A stretch of 64,000 nucleotides of DNA from Gymnogyps californianus (GCF_018139145.2 NC_059500.1:24719437-24783436), one strand, 5' to 3'; numbered from the stretch's first letter, positions 25,905 to 39,750 are shown. Translations and numbers: made by a program. Notes: generated by a model from the sequence alone, not told the origin.

Positions 25905-27703
25905 AATATGTACTCAGGGAAGAGCAATTAGTTTCTATTTTTTAATGTTTGCATTATCTTTGAACATATATCTTTCTGCAGTGCCAGCTATAAAAAGTCA
26001 ATACAGGACCCAGCTGTACAAATAAACAGAGTTATGAGTGTAAGGGGGAAATTATTAACAGTAAGTGGAGTAAACACATTTTTGCAGAATTTATTTCTTA
26101 AAGAGCTTTTAAAGCATAAAAATAAATAAAAGTTGTGTCTATACTTTAAATTCAATGTCATTGTTAACTGTTATGATGCAATTGAAATTTTTGTTCAGCA
26201 ATATAGTCAGGGAAAGAGGTATTTCAGGTCTCTCAGGTTAATGGAATTAACACAACAGATGTCATTTTAAATAGGTTATATCCCTTTCCCATTCAATCCT
26301 GCTCCTTTCTTCCTGTGTTTTGCAGTCTTTTTGCCATGATTCTGCTAATAGAAGCCTCCTCCTCCTGGATATAGGCTTTCTTTGTTTTGCAAAGGATGTG
26401 TTTCAGTCAAGGCACATTAGGAAGTTTTCAACAATCAGATTTTATTAAAAGAAGGAAAAACAAAAGTGAAGATTTTTTTCTTTCCTTTTTTTTTTATTTT
26501 TCCAGAAAGTTAAAGACTTCTACCAGACTGGTTTTGAGGAGGTATCTTGGTTCTGGAAGTTAAGAGAATTAAAAGGTTGTAAGTGGTCACCTGCAGGATA
26601 GCTGTAAACTTAGATAGCATGGGAAAAATGAAGTTCAAGAAAGTGAAGCTTGAGCAGTTACTTTACCAATGTTGTAAACCTTGGCCTGTCCTATCTAAGG
26701 ACAGTTTCCAGATCAAGTGCCTATGCAGGGGTAGGTGCTTCTGACATTTCAAAAGGTCTAGGATTTTTATCAGCACAGAATAAAAATAATTATCATGAGT
26801 TTGGTGGGTTTTGGTGAATTTTTTCTGTTCTGGCCAAACATTCTTTGACTTTTCAGAGCTACTCAGTGCTTAGTGAGTTCTTTTCTTTAAAAACCTAAAT
26901 GCTAGCTCAAACTGATTTGTTTCATGTTTCTTCCCATGTCCTAGTCCCTATAGCAGATCACTGGTTTGTCTCATTTAAATAGACAGTATGAAGTACTAGA
27001 TACAATGGTAACTGATCAGAATCCTGCTACTTAACAAGAAAAAAACCCAGCCCTCCAAACAGAAAGGCACAATGTCTCTCTTGTACCATTGGCTGATATG
27101 AAGGGGTAAAGGCATGAGATTCTCCAGGGAGACAAGCCATGTAAAACTGACACTTTTTCTTATGAAGTCCAACTTAATGCAGCTGTGTTCTTTCTGATTT
27201 TCATTTGTTTGGGGTTTTTGCTTTTGGATCTATTCAAGTAGTGTGAAAGATCTTCCAGACAAGAGGGGCATAGCAGGAATAAAAGGGGTAGGTAGATCTC
27301 CGACAGATGCATGTGAAGTGAAATGCAGGGACATCACTCAGCTCTTTCAGGAAATTTGATAGGCTCTTGCAGCTGGTTGTGAAACAGTAATTTGAAGTCT
27401 GATGAACTCTTTCAAGTGCAGGAGCCTGATTCTGCTCAGCTGTGTAATTGTGATGGAAGGGAGCCAGCCGAAGGCAGAGACCTGGGCACAACCTTTTGGG
27501 AAGCTTGTTCCGGCAGAGTGGGTGAGAGAGTAAAACAAAGGTTACAAATAATAAGTTTCTCTGCCTGATTGATAATGAACTAGTAATAAGTGGCCTTATT
27601 ATAGTAATAAGTTTCCCATGGAAGCCCGATGATTGCAGAGAAGCTTTAGCTGAGTGCATGTGACCACATCTTATTTTGATCAGCTGTAGCACAGCAAAGC
27701 TGT

Positions 27704-27791
27704 ATAATTATCATAATCTAACAATTAGCCTGGCGTGCTTTCCCAGTGTTTAATTACTCCAATAAATGGTAATTGAATAGAGGACTTAATG
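27704..27791. promoter_or_regulatory. Candidate homeodomain-site cluster (possible conserved element)
   Basis: Within about 88 bp there are at least six TAAT/ATTA cores: TATAATTATCATAATC, ACAATTAGC, TTTAATTACTC, GGTAATTGAA and ACTTAATGAC. The spacing and word choice look like a conserved vertebrate enhancer rather than random AT. Ephrin-A5 is graded in tectum and limb under homeodomain control, which makes this a sensible place for such sites, but that link is inference. Confidence 0.28.
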
Positions 27792-30700
27792 ACAAGAGAA
27801 TAAGTTTCTTTCTGCATTGTGTACTTAACTTGCAGTCTTTTCTAGGCATAATTTTTGAATACTGTTTTTTTTTAACAACAGCCTTGATTAGTTGTTTCTC
27901 TTTTGTTTTGTCAGTCAGTGTTTTGCTTCCTACATAGTGTTTTCTCATGGTGTTTTGAACTTGTCTTAACTTGTGAAACTGTAACCGAAGGACTAAAAGG
28001 TCATAGAGAGCTCCTTTATATTACAGGGGGTTTTTGTTTGCTTGCTCAGGGTAGCAATATCCTGCTAGAGATCTAAAATGTCACTGGCTTGCTACTGTTA
28101 GCAAACCCACTTCTCTTAGCATCTGGAAAATGTTGAATTTTCTTTTGGTTTGAATAGAGCTAAAATTAAAATAGCACTTTGATTACTTCATTGTTTGTGC
28201 ATCAGAATCATTGTTGATGTCAGCAGAGCTATGGGAACAGAGTTTATTAAATGTTGTGACAAAGCCAGTAAAAAGAGCAGAAAAGCATTAAAGAGGTTAT
28301 TTTTGCATAGCACAGAAATAGCATCTTTAAAATTATCTGCAGTAAAATGGTACACTTAATCCCACAACCCCTCAGATAATTAACAATGACAAGATTTCCC
28401 CCATCACACATAACACCTTTAAGTTAGTTGAAATGGGAGGGCTTGGGCTGTCTAAAAGAATAACGAGGCACAAGTTACCCTGCTGTGTTCCAGTCACAGC
28501 ATGTGAGTAGAGCTTGGGATGGTCTAATGCACTACAGTTGCCACCTAAACAGAGGCAAAAGCTGTGAGCAAGCTCAGTAGTGTGGAATGGTAAATAACTG
28601 ACATCATCACATCCTAAGAGCAATTAAAATGTTGTCCTTTTAAAGGATGTTAACGTTTTCCAGAAAATGTTTGGGGTTTGTATATTATTGCATGTACAAA
28701 TACCTACTTTATACTCATCTTTCCGTTATTAATAATTTAAGCAAATAGTTTCATAACTAGCTAACAGAAATAAACTTAATGTTCAACCTATTTCTATATT
28801 TTTCCAGTTGAAGCTTTTCCTGTGTCTAGAGCATTTGTAAGAGATGTTTCTATTGTCTAATAACATTTAATCTACTGGTGGTTCACCCTTTGTTGGGATA
28901 CCTGTGGGATCTTCTCACCTGGCTGCTTTTTTCATGATACTTATAGGTATGGACTTCTCTCTGAGACCTCTCTGTGTCCATTAAATTTAGTTAAAACTGG
29001 CTTAGTGGCTGTGAAAGTAAAAAGGAGGAGCTCAGTGACCAGCAGTTACAGGGGTATGCACCTGTGCTGCTCACAGAAGCCTTTTTTCCTTAGGAAACAG
29101 AACAAGAACTTCTTGCTGTGCTGTTTCTGAAGAACTATGGGTAATTATGGTTTGTATTTACCTCAAGAATACATTGATTCAGTGAATTTTGTTGACGTTT
29201 CTTTGCATTTCAGATTATCATTTGAGAGCAAGGCAACTGGTGTAAGGCATTCAGCAGTGGCAGTATCGTCTGTGCATTGGTGTTACAGGCTGTGCAGGCT
29301 CCAGGCAGCAGAACTGGGGCCAGTTGCATCTGATCCCTTCTGATGTCAGACTGAAGACCAGAATTTCATAATTCATTGTCAGAGCAGTTATTTGAAGTCT
29401 TTTCTGGTTCACCATGAAGCCTTGCCGCATACATTTGACAGAACAGACTCCAAATAAAGAAAGGTTGACGTAGTAAAAGGAAAATTTTCCAGTACACTTA
29501 TCTTGAAGTAGAGCATCTGGTATGTCGATTTTACAGGAAGGGTGATAGAATATAACTAATAAGATTTGTATGGGAAGCAACAAGCAGAAGCTATTGCAAT
29601 TTTTTATCTATCTAAATGATAATGGGCAATTAGTGTTATTTGTGCTGTTCTTAAACTGGATTTTTATAGTGTTTATTCCAAGAAAGAAAGGAAGAAAGAA
29701 ACAAAAAACAAACTAACAAAACTGTTGTCGCATTCTAAATATCTGTTTAAATAAATCGTCACTTGTTTCAGTGACCAGCAAAGTTATTAAATTCAAGATG
29801 AGCCACATACGCTTCAGAACTTAAAATTATGAAGAGAAGCATGCACACAGACTATGTACTTTCACTTGTGTTAATGAATAAACAGAATACAGAAGGCATT
29901 AATTACTTTGAAAATGTTTTGCTAGTCTTGTGTTTCTGTGGTTAAAATTACCATGAAGTTCTTTCTCTGCATCCTGAATACCTGGACATTTCATCAAGTG
30001 GCACTTGAGCACAGAAGCATTCATATGACTGTCTTTGCTGGAAGCAGTATGCAAGTTTTGTGTAGCAAGCTGATGTTTGTTGGTTATGGAAATGTTTAGG
30101 TTTAGAAGCTACTTAACTATTTGTCTCTGTCTTCAAAATGGCTTTTATAGCCCTACTGCCTAATAGCTAGCTTTGTAGTATGCAGGTTTCTGAGACACTG
30201 TTTGAATGCCACCTGACACAAAACAAAGGTTAATTATGTTTGAAGAATAGCTGTGTTTTGCTGTGTGTAAGCCAGAGAGCATGGAGACAAATGACATTAT
30301 TTGCAAGAAGATTTGTAGATCCTGTCAGAGTTTTGGAGAAGCCTTTTTGGTTGGTTTCTACCACAACACAATGTTCTGTTATGCAAAATCTAGATAGGAC
30401 TGGTTTCTTCCTCGTAGTGGGATTTATATAAAGATCCTGATCACTGTGTGGTTCCAGAAGGGCATGGGAGTCCAGATGAGGATCTGCCAGAACAGGATGA
30501 AGACCTAAGTGAGAAAAGGAAAACTACATCAGTAGCATTACTAGAGAGTGTAGGAAAGCAAGCTTTCTATTCCGAATGGGACTGGAAAAAGGGACAAACT
30601 TATTAAACCTGAAATGCAGTCAACAGGAGATCTGCTATTCCTGTCATCTCTACAACATTTGCTAAACATTGATAAATGTTTTCGTTTGAAGTGGAACTTT

Positions 30701-33189
30701 TGTTTCACTCTAATACCTGACATTATACTACTAAGAAGAGGTTTTCAGCCTGTAAATGTTAAGTATTTTCCTCTCAGATGTGGTTTAAATTTCTTGGAAA
30801 TGTGTTTCTGAAGTATTTCCTTTAATAGTTTTGAGGAGTCTGAGCTTATGAATTTTTTTGAGTTACTCATGGCCATCCCTTGCCTTTCTGTTTAGGTTAG
30901 AGGTCTTTGTGTTTCCTCTTCGAGAAGCTGAATACAATATGCTGCCTTGTAGGTGGAGAAACAAGAATAGTCTCAGTTCACTCCAAGAGGCACACTGGAG
31001 ATGTTGTAGCCTCTTTTGGAAAAATAAAATTAGTTCTACATCTCTTCAGTGCACATGCTGAGGTTTTGATTACTGACTTCCTTAAGATATTACAAGAGGG
31101 GAAATAAATACCTGCTTTCTGCTTCTTAGTTGGCTAATACTCTTTCCAGTATTGCTGTTACTATATGGCGTGAAGAGACTTCACTCAGGGCTGCTTGATA
31201 AAATACCTTGGTACATGTTTTCCCTGGAGCAGGTTCACTGCTGTGCCAGCAATATCGGCTAAAGGCCAGTTTAGATCACTTAAAATATGCACCATCTTCT
31301 TCCTTTTCTAGATGCGTAAATGTAAACACTTTCTGGCTACGGTGAATGACTGTGGAATGAAAATATTGAGAGAGCAGGGAAGCAGGGAGGGAAGGACACT
31401 GGAATAAAAAGGACTTGGTTGTGTGCTTCACCCTCAGACCTGATTTGCAGGCAGTGCTTGCTTCTTAACTTTCCATGTGTTTGACAGGCAACTATGTGCT
31501 GGGGCAAATGAAGACACTTAACTGCTTCAGCACTTAGGGAAGCAGAAATAAGAATGAATCTACTAAAATACCAGTGATCAAAGAGGACGGTTGTGGTTTT
31601 GTTTGTTTAACGAGAATACAGTAGGGGACTTTGCCAAAACGGAGTCAGATGAGCTCTTTGTGTGCAGTATTGGGTAGAACAGCTCACTGGTGCAGATTAC
31701 AAGTTTGATTTCATTGCTGATGTGGATTTAAGGTGTGATCACAAATTTAGTTGTCTGTCTCTTTGTATTTATCATCTCCATTATCATAGACTGTGCGGTT
31801 GGATTCTTCCCTTCCAATTCAGCTATTTACAGTACAGACTCTCTCTGGAAAATGTCTCTCTAGACTCTCCTTTTGGTTAAAGGAGAGAAATAGCTGCTTC
31901 TGGAGTGTGATCCGTCTCATTGCAGTGTCTCATTGCATCAACAGGCCAGAAGAATTCAACTCGAGAAGTTCCTATTTCTCTCCATTGACTTAAAGAGAAT
32001 GTGGAGAAGCAGTTCTCTTAAGGTTATTTGTGTTGTAAAAGTCTAATGTTAAGGAGACCACTCTGATCCTGAATGTCTACAATTATGTAAGTGTCGTTCT
32101 GAAAGCATATGGTTTCTGTCACAAAACCATAATTGGGCATTATTGTGAAGGCACAGGCTGACATAAGAGGTAACCTTGAGAATCCCTTGAGAAAACATCA
32201 TTGTCTGTCACTTGCGTGGTTAAAAAAAAGCATGCACACACACAAATATGTAAATAAATATATATTTTTACTTACTAAAACTGTAATTTAAAAAAAAATA
32301 AAATACAGATATCATTGCCAGAATGTGGCTTTCCTGTTCATAACTTATAAGATACTCTTTTTCATCACCTGTAAGAAATGGCATACTATTAACTGATACA
32401 GCAAACAGACACCAGTTTGAAAACAATACATTTCTGCAAATGTGTTAAGTCAGTATCTGTTCAGGTGACAGGTTTGAAAAGTGCTGGAGTACAAAAATAT
32501 ATTTTTAACTAATGATTTAGATAAATGTAAATTCTTCTCGAGGAACTGTGGTTCAGAGAGGCTTTTCCATGTTACAGAACAGAACCGTGAGGCTGTGCAC
32601 TGGCTGAAATTATACAGATATATCATGCTTTGATGCGTGTTCAGTTTTTCCCCTTTAAAAAGCTATTTTATTGAAGTTAAATTATTGTAGGGATATGAAA
32701 AGGTGTAGTTTGCTCTGAATTTATCCTTGGAGGGCCAGCAGATCATTGCTTTTTCTCTGAAATTAGATAGAAGGATCCAGATGGCAGATTTCAAGCCCAT
32801 CAGGTGTTTAAAATATGCCCCTCAGCTAAAAAGAAGTATTATAGTTAAATCTGTCATGGCCTTTTTATTGCTCTGTGGTACACTTGACAACTGCAGCCGT
32901 GAAAGAGAGAAGCTACAAGTAGCCCAGTCAGCCTGGAGTGGAGTAGGTCAGTGGTTGGTTTCTTTGGCTGCCCCAGGGAGTTTATAGATGTACAGAGCTG
33001 GTTTATGGAATCATTAAATCCATAATGGTATAAGCTCCCATGGAGGCAGTGAATTTGTTCCCATAGTTTCTTCCAGGTACTATGGTAGGCATTAGAGAAG
33101 TAATGTAAGTGAAACATGGAGGGCAGAAAAAAGGACACCTTCCCCACCCCCAACAAAACAAGAATCCCATGTCTCTAAGGAGTCCTCTG

Positions 33190-33210
33190 TAATAATAATA
33201 GTAATAATAA
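33190..33210. repeat. (AAT)n microsatellite, interrupted once
   Basis: Repeated TAA/AAT units with a single G interruption at 33201. Located about 800 bp before the ephrin-A5 exon. Confidence 0.75.
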
Positions 33211-33689
33211 AGTGTATCTGGGCTGGTGCTTTGCACTGCATTTCTCAGCTGGCACTCATTCAGAACTGTCACATCAGGCTGAGTGCTGATAATTCGTATC
33301 CCAGAATCCTTTTATCTGAACAGAGCAACATCTCCACTGTGTACTTTTGGCAAAGGAGATGCACTGCTTTTCAAATATCTTTAAAAAGCAATACAGGCTT
33401 TCCTTTGCATCTTGACAAACTGCTGCTAATCATGAAGAAAGAATAAACCTGTTTGTGCTCTTGTAGTAACTATAAGTACTTGCAGTCGAATCAGCTTTCA
33501 GCACGGGGGTGATTACTGCCTGATTCAGAGAAGAGGATATGTTTGGGTTATTTATTTGCATGCATATGTAGATGTTTATATAGACATTGATTTGGGGAGG
33601 CTGATGCAGTTTTTGCTTATTTGCTGCTGCTTGCTTCTTTCTCCAATTAAAAAAAAAAAACGAACACCACAACCAGATAAAGCAGACAC

Positions 33690-33704
33690 TTTGTTTGTTT
33701 GTTT
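33690..33704. repeat. (TTTG)n short repeat
   Basis: About three and a half TTTG units ending in TTTATTC. A similar short TTTG run occurs at 57591-57607. Confidence 0.7.
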
Positions 33705-33961
33705 ATTCAATAAACCATAGGGAAAGATAGCCTATAACTGGGTGTGCATTAGCAACAGACTCATTTTGTGAGAGAAGAGAGCAAAACCTTTATCTAGAAG
33801 GTCATATGATCATAGTCCTGCATAAGCAGTCTCTGATAGCTCTGGTGAATTGTAAGGGTTATTTCTGAGAGTGAATGTACATGGCTGGAGTGAAATGAAG
33901 TGCCATTAGTGATGCCCCCTTTATGAGAACATTACCCTGCAACAAGGTCATCCTGAGTTAA

Positions 33962-34378
<417 letters not shown>

Positions 34379-34575
34379 TAAACGGTATATAATGCAAATG
34401 TCTTACATTGAATGTAGGCTTAACTATCCCCAGATACAGTAACTAGGAATCTAGCTAGTGAAAATGAGATTAAATCACAGCTTCTTTTCTCACATGAAAT
34501 AGCATGTCAGCCTATTCACTGAACCATGGCTGGCTTTTAAAGCAAAACGCACTATTATGTTTATTCCAGCACTCT

Positions 34576-34600
34576 GAGGTGGAGGAGGAGGAGGAGGGGG
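34576..34600 (+). repeat. GGA-rich tract just downstream of exon 2
   Basis: A G-rich purine tract, GAGGT followed by five GGA units and a run of G, begins about 290 bases after the donor. On the transcript it gives many GG and GGG runs, which in vertebrates can act as intronic splicing elements or fold as a quadruplex. The tract is seen; a splicing role is inference. Confidence 0.8.
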
Positions 34601-37600
34601 CAAGAAGGGTAGGATGGAAGCTGTCCCCAAATATGAGGAAAAATAATTAATATTTTGCATGTGAAATTCCTGGATTTTCTTATTTGCTCAGATGAAGTAC
34701 TCTTATCTCTGTAATATTTATCAGCCAAGGAAAGTGAGGTCTGTTCAGTTTGTAAGTGGTAAGGCTGCTCATGTCAGTAGTCCAGCAGTATTTAAAGTTG
34801 TAATTTCTTAGGGCAGATGCTCCTAGCATCACGCCAAGTCGCTCCTTTTTTATTCCTTCCTTTTTCCACCCGCCCTTTTTCTTGGACAAGCTGTTTCTGT
34901 CAGCGTGGGCAATGTGGGGTGCCGTGGGAGCAGGCAGCAATCAAGGGAGTGTGAATGAGCTCACACACCTTCACGCCTGCTCCCCGAAGCAATGGGGAGG
35001 ACTCTCCCAGAGCTCTGCACTCTCCTCCACGGCAGCCTGCATCGGGGCTACTCTGGGCACCCAGAGGAGATACAGGATAACATCTGTGGCTAAGGAAGTA
35101 AAAACATCAGGAGGTTAAAAACCAGCGTGTTAAGCAAACTGATTCCCTGAGCCCACTGTGCAGTTGATACTGCTTCAGCTGTCTCTCTTAATCCTCCAAC
35201 AAAGATCTTATTTCATCAATTTGTTTTGTACCTGAATCTTCTAACAAGTTTTGATGGCTCCAGCAATATTTTTTTTCTGTTTTTAGTGTTAGACTGGAGA
35301 GTTGAAAGCTTTAGGCAGACTGTAGATCCCAATAAATATTGCCTTCATATGTGTAGCTGGCCTTTCTACTGTGAAACAGTCATTCCACCTCATTTCAGCA
35401 GAGAAACTGAGTATGTATGATCCATGTTTTTCAGCCTCATTTCTTCAGCATTGAGAGTTTTCTTTTCCATTTCTTAATCCACGGGGAAATACATTCCTAA
35501 TGGATAGTTTTCCATTCATTTGTTTTTCTTCCAGCAAACAAAAACCTCTAATGAGTGGTGGTTCAGCATCAGAAGAAAAGTGCCTTGTTCTTGTGCTGAA
35601 GCACAATAATAATAATACCACTAAAAATAATTTTTAAAAGCAAACTGTAATGTTACTCAAAACTGTTTTTTAATATGGTCATGAGAAATCATGTAAAGAT
35701 ATCAGAGTTAAGTGGATAATGTTCTAGGATAAATAAATCTGTACTGTGTAGGCGCAGTCCTACTCATGTCACTCACAAAAGCTTCCCATTAACTTCAACA
35801 GGAGTTTTGTGTCATTCAAAACTCCGATATCAGGCTACCCGGGAACACTGGATTTTTTGGTGGGTATTTTTTTGTTTGTTTTGGGGTTTTATTTTGATTC
35901 AGTTCCTGAACATCATCAGTAAACCACGCAGGAATACTTAAGCTAGGGAATGCAGTCTTTACCATCACATGGTCACAATATAATGTAGCACAGGGATGGC
36001 ATCAGTAGCTGCAAGCATAAAAAAACCCCAAAACAACACAAAACAACAAAAAATTGGTTTTCTAAATTTTAAAAAAGAAAGAAAGAGAAATGTTTAATAA
36101 AGGTGAAAACCAAACATGAAAGTGAAGGAAAAAATATGAGAAATCTCAGCTTGGTCTTTCTAGGTAATAGCTTCATTGTTAGAACATACAAAATCCATTG
36201 AACTCTCAAGCAAGACATTATTATTCAAAAACACCCAGGTTGCTTATGCCTGGTTTTCCTCATTTGTGGTTAAATTCAATATTTCACTAAAAATCATTAT
36301 GTATCTTCTATAACATTCATTTAACTGAGTCATTTAACTGTCAAGGGCTCCCTTCAAAATAATTGTTCCAAAATGCTTTAAAATAAGAAGAGCTTTATGA
36401 TATTCAACTGCATTTAGATGGAATTATTTTTTTTTAATGAAAGGTAAAATAGCAAAAAAATTACCAGCAAAGAGATGTTTGTTTACTAGTAGCTTATTGG
36501 CCTGGTATTCACTGAAATTAAATTTTTATGCGTGTTTCAGAGACACAAAAGCATTTTTCCTCGTTTTCTGTAGTTTAAGTATTTTTTGCTTTCATCCTTT
36601 GTTCTGCTGAGGACAGTAACAAGGTTGGCATTGCAGCAGTTGCAGGGAAGCACTGTACGCTGAGTTAACAATTATATGCAAACCTTCTCAGGGGAGAGTC
36701 GTCCATCCTGGAATGTTTTTCTCTTAGTTTGTGCTGAAGAAACAAGATGGTGAAATGTTGTTCCTTTTTTCCTCATCAAAATTGTGAGCAGGCTCCAGTC
36801 CAGGCTATGGAGACCGCCTTTGTTACCTTTCTGTATCTGCATGTTAAAGAAATTGCTGCTTCACCAGGGAAGGTTTCCTTTCCTCAGCAGATCTGAAACC
36901 TTTGCCCTCTCTGCAGGAGAGGGGGAAGGCTGACTATGTGACATCAGTCTGGTACATTCTATTTAAGGGTTACAAAATATGTTGTGTAGTCTAGACCTCT
37001 GGAAAGACAGAAATATCAAGTGGTTGATTAGGTATTTAGCTTAATTACTGTCTGGTGCTTTTTCGAAGATCTTCACAGTTTACCTTTTAAGGATGTGAAT
37101 TGCCTCTCTTGCTTCCATTATTTTCAGAAAATGCAATAATTTGAGAACAATCACTGTGTCTTTTTCTGAACTGTTGGTTTGGAAAACGCCACTTTTCTTT
37201 GTTATGCCATTGCCTTCATATATTGCTCAGATGAACTTGGATTTCCCTTCTTTGCATGTTCATTCTAGGAAAATACAAGAAAAAAAAATCTATCTTTCTG
37301 ATATCACATTTACATTGAAGAAGTGAATCCAACATTGCAGACATGCAATCAACAAGTACTGATTGAGTTTACTTTTGAAAGAAGAAAAGGTTATTAAATA
37401 TTTACAGAGAAATTAACTTTTATTTAGTTAGGGAGTGCACAGTGCGGGGCTGGGGAAAGTACATAATAGATCATGACCTGAAGCCTCAATTTTTCCTTAG
37501 TTCTTAGCAGGTGCTCACCTCAGGTTAGTGTATGCTAGCCTGAAAACAGACAAAATAATATTACTACTGAAACAGAAGCAAATGAAATATAGAGAAAGCA

Positions 37601-38040
37601 GAAACTAAATACTTAGTGGTATGACAGTGATTTTAATGTCCTTCAGAAGGGAACGTAAGTTTGGGTATGCAGGTTAAGGTGGGGTACTGTGCAAGGGGAG
37701 ATGAACGCAAAAGCAAGGAAGGGGGGAAAAAAAGATCCTAAAATGTATAATGTTATATAATTATATAATTCAAAATGAGGGTATAATTTTCATTACTTTA
37801 ACTCAATTATGGGTGTTTTATTTTTATTAATGTGCTAAGTATTGAATAAAATACCAGTAACAACTTGGCAAATATACATCAGAGCTGTTGAAGTAAAGAA
37901 GTAAGAAGAATGAAGACTGATACAGATTACTGCAGAATCCTGACAAGTTTCTGAACCAAGCTCCCATGTCCATTTAAGCTAGACCACATCGCTCTTTTCT
38001 TGAAAGCAATGTATCATTGGTATAGTATCAGAAGTTGTAC
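34601..38040. other. Intronic stretch after exon 2, no gene recognised
   Basis: Intron following exon 2. It holds a moderately GC-rich patch at about 34850-35060, an old repeat fragment at 35752-35840, an A-rich tract broken by CCCC and AAC at 36017-36053 and a GAAA-type purine tract at about 36070-36090. The rest is unremarkable AT-rich sequence. Confidence 0.6.
35752..35840. mobile_element. Old interspersed repeat fragment, probably DNA transposon-derived
   Basis: The stretch carries phrases typical of an ancient amniote repeat: CAGTCCTACTCATGT near 35756, CCCATTAACTTCAACAGGAG near 35785 and ATCAGGCTACCC near 35829. These resemble the 'stretch of CCCATTGACTTCAATGGGAG' found in many sauropsid repeats. 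It is diverged and non-coding. The family identity is from memory and uncertain. Confidence 0.45.
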
Positions 38041-39700
38041 TAATATTGAGCTGTAGCATATGCTTTTCTCTGAGTGATCAGTCCAGTTACTCCATCAAAA
38101 AATTCAGTGTTTGACATGATTTATCCTAAGAAATCCGTGCTGTTTTTATCATCTTACCCTCGAAGACTTTGTATGTCTTGTTTATTTAGTCATTTGATCA
38201 CTGTGAATATTGTCATTTATATATGCTTATATCCTTTTCCTAGAAAGACCAGGTAGGTTTGCTCTTCTTCACAGTCCTCTTGCTGCTCTCCTGTTCTCCG
38301 CAAGATCTTGAAGGCTTTTGCTAGCAGTTAGCAAGCTTTACAGTTAATGTATCTAAACACAACTTAAGTGGTTCTTTCTCCGTTCTTATTGAGAAAAGAG
38401 CTCCTTTCATCTTTTAAAAATCCTGTTGTCTTACCTGTGGTTTATTTGTGTAACCTTTTTTGTTACTGTTTCTTTCTAGTTTTATCTCATGCATGTGTCT
38501 TTCTGATTTTATTTCAAAATTCTTATGCTGTTTCTGTCACCTTTAATGATGTGTCATTATCACTGTATCTTTGTTGTCACCATTTATTTGCATGAAGCTT
38601 CTGATTGTCAATTCAGGAAGCTTTAGTTGTAACCATATTGCTCCTGACCACACCAGGATAGTATGCTTTTACGATTTGAATTTAGTTATGGTTATAAATA
38701 ATGTTTTTTTAATCGTTCTTAAATTTGTGATTAAATTAAGAAACTGTGTTTGTAAAGTTGTACTTACAGTTGTACATACGCTTCTTCTTAATAACATCTA
38801 GCTCTCCTGTACTCCTTTTCCTCATAGAATATATTCCCAGGGAACCTGCTGTTACCTATTCCCTTGATTTTCTTAATGTTTGCCTTTGTTCCCCATCATC
38901 CTTGTTTCTCTGCACTAGTTCCTTCTTCTCCTGAAATTTCTGACTCTCATCTCCTGAGGGCTTTTATTCAAATGACATTTCACCTTGGCGGTCTTAGCTG
39001 CTGCTTCTATAGGAGAACTTGTGATTTTCATAATTTCAAATATAAAATTGTCTCTCTTCTATTAGCTTGTTCCATCTCTGTGACTGGAAGTTGTCATCAC
39101 CATGTTCCAAAAACTGTGGAACTGTTTGAATCCTGCTGTCATTTTTCTCTAACAGCTGCCAGGTAGTTGGACCATCTCTCTGCAACCGTCTGCACACCTT
39201 TAGAGGCTTCTCTGATTCAAAAGATCTCAAGGAAAAAACAGTAGTAGAAAAAATTCTTTATAATACCTCCACTACTTTTTGTCTTACTTTTGCCTGTTAA
39301 TTAGGTAATTAGCTTATCTTATTAATAAGGTATCTACCTGAACTCTTGTTGAGGCAGTAACAGTCTCTAATGATAGTTAAGATGAACTTATTCTCTATTC
39401 TCCCTTCTGCCGTGTTTTGTGACTGTGTGTTTAAGTACTGAGTGTTTGTTTGTGCTATTATTTTTCTTCAGTCTCTCATACAATCCTCTAGCAGTTTCTC
39501 TGTCCTGTGCAATTCCATGTTTCATGACCAGGTTAATTTTTGGGAGGGTTACTGGCTTTTTGTCTCAAAGCTGTAAGCGTATTTTAAAATCGTTATCATC
39601 AAGTTGCCTCATTCCTGTTCCCTCCTTTCCACCTGAGATGCTTGTGGTAGAACGTGTACTGAAATGCTTTCTCCAGGTGCCCTAGCCACTGAATTTCTGG
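38041..39700. other. Strand-asymmetric block, T+C-rich on + strand
   Basis: For about 1.6 kb the + strand is rich in T and C and the minus strand correspondingly rich in A and G, most strongly at 38360-39170. This produces several overlapping short frames on + (38074-38256, 38368-38595, 38571-38801, 38864-39166 and 39419-39685) made of hydrophobic and Ser residues with no domain. The minus strand resembles worn mRNA-like or retroelement sequence (for example frame 39036-39230), but I found no reverse transcriptase, gag or CR1 tail motif. The origin is unknown. Confidence 0.4.
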
Positions 39701-39732
39701 AGATGGGGGAGGACACGAAACCACGGCTGCTT

Positions 39733-39750
39733 GGTGGTGGTGGTGGTGGT
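39733..39750. repeat. (GGT)6 microsatellite
   Basis: Six perfect GGT units followed by TGTGGT. A purely G/T trinucleotide tract, likely polymorphic. It could form a two-tier G-quadruplex on the + strand. Confidence 0.9.

Larger units (their letters stand above)
25905..33960. other. Intronic stretch before exon 2, no gene recognised
   Basis: AT-rich intron. It includes a homeodomain-site cluster at 27704-27791, a GAAA-type purine tract at about 29680-29715, a short CA run at 32231-32243, an (AAT)n tract at 33190-33210, a 14-base poly-A near 33647-33660 and a TTTG repeat at 33690-33704. The longest open frame of the window (27234-27692, minus) lies here and has no recognisable product. Confidence 0.6.

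Noticed and set aside
27234..27692. 152-codon open frame on the minus strand, the longest in the window
   Set aside because: No recognisable domain, low-information composition and no splice or promoter context. A frame of this length is expected by chance in 64 kb read in six frames.
31781..31810. Phrase resembling the reverse complement of a CR1 LINE tail
   Set aside because: Only a short partial match to the ATCATAGA...GGTTGGA pattern, with no repeat of the terminal octamer and no element body.
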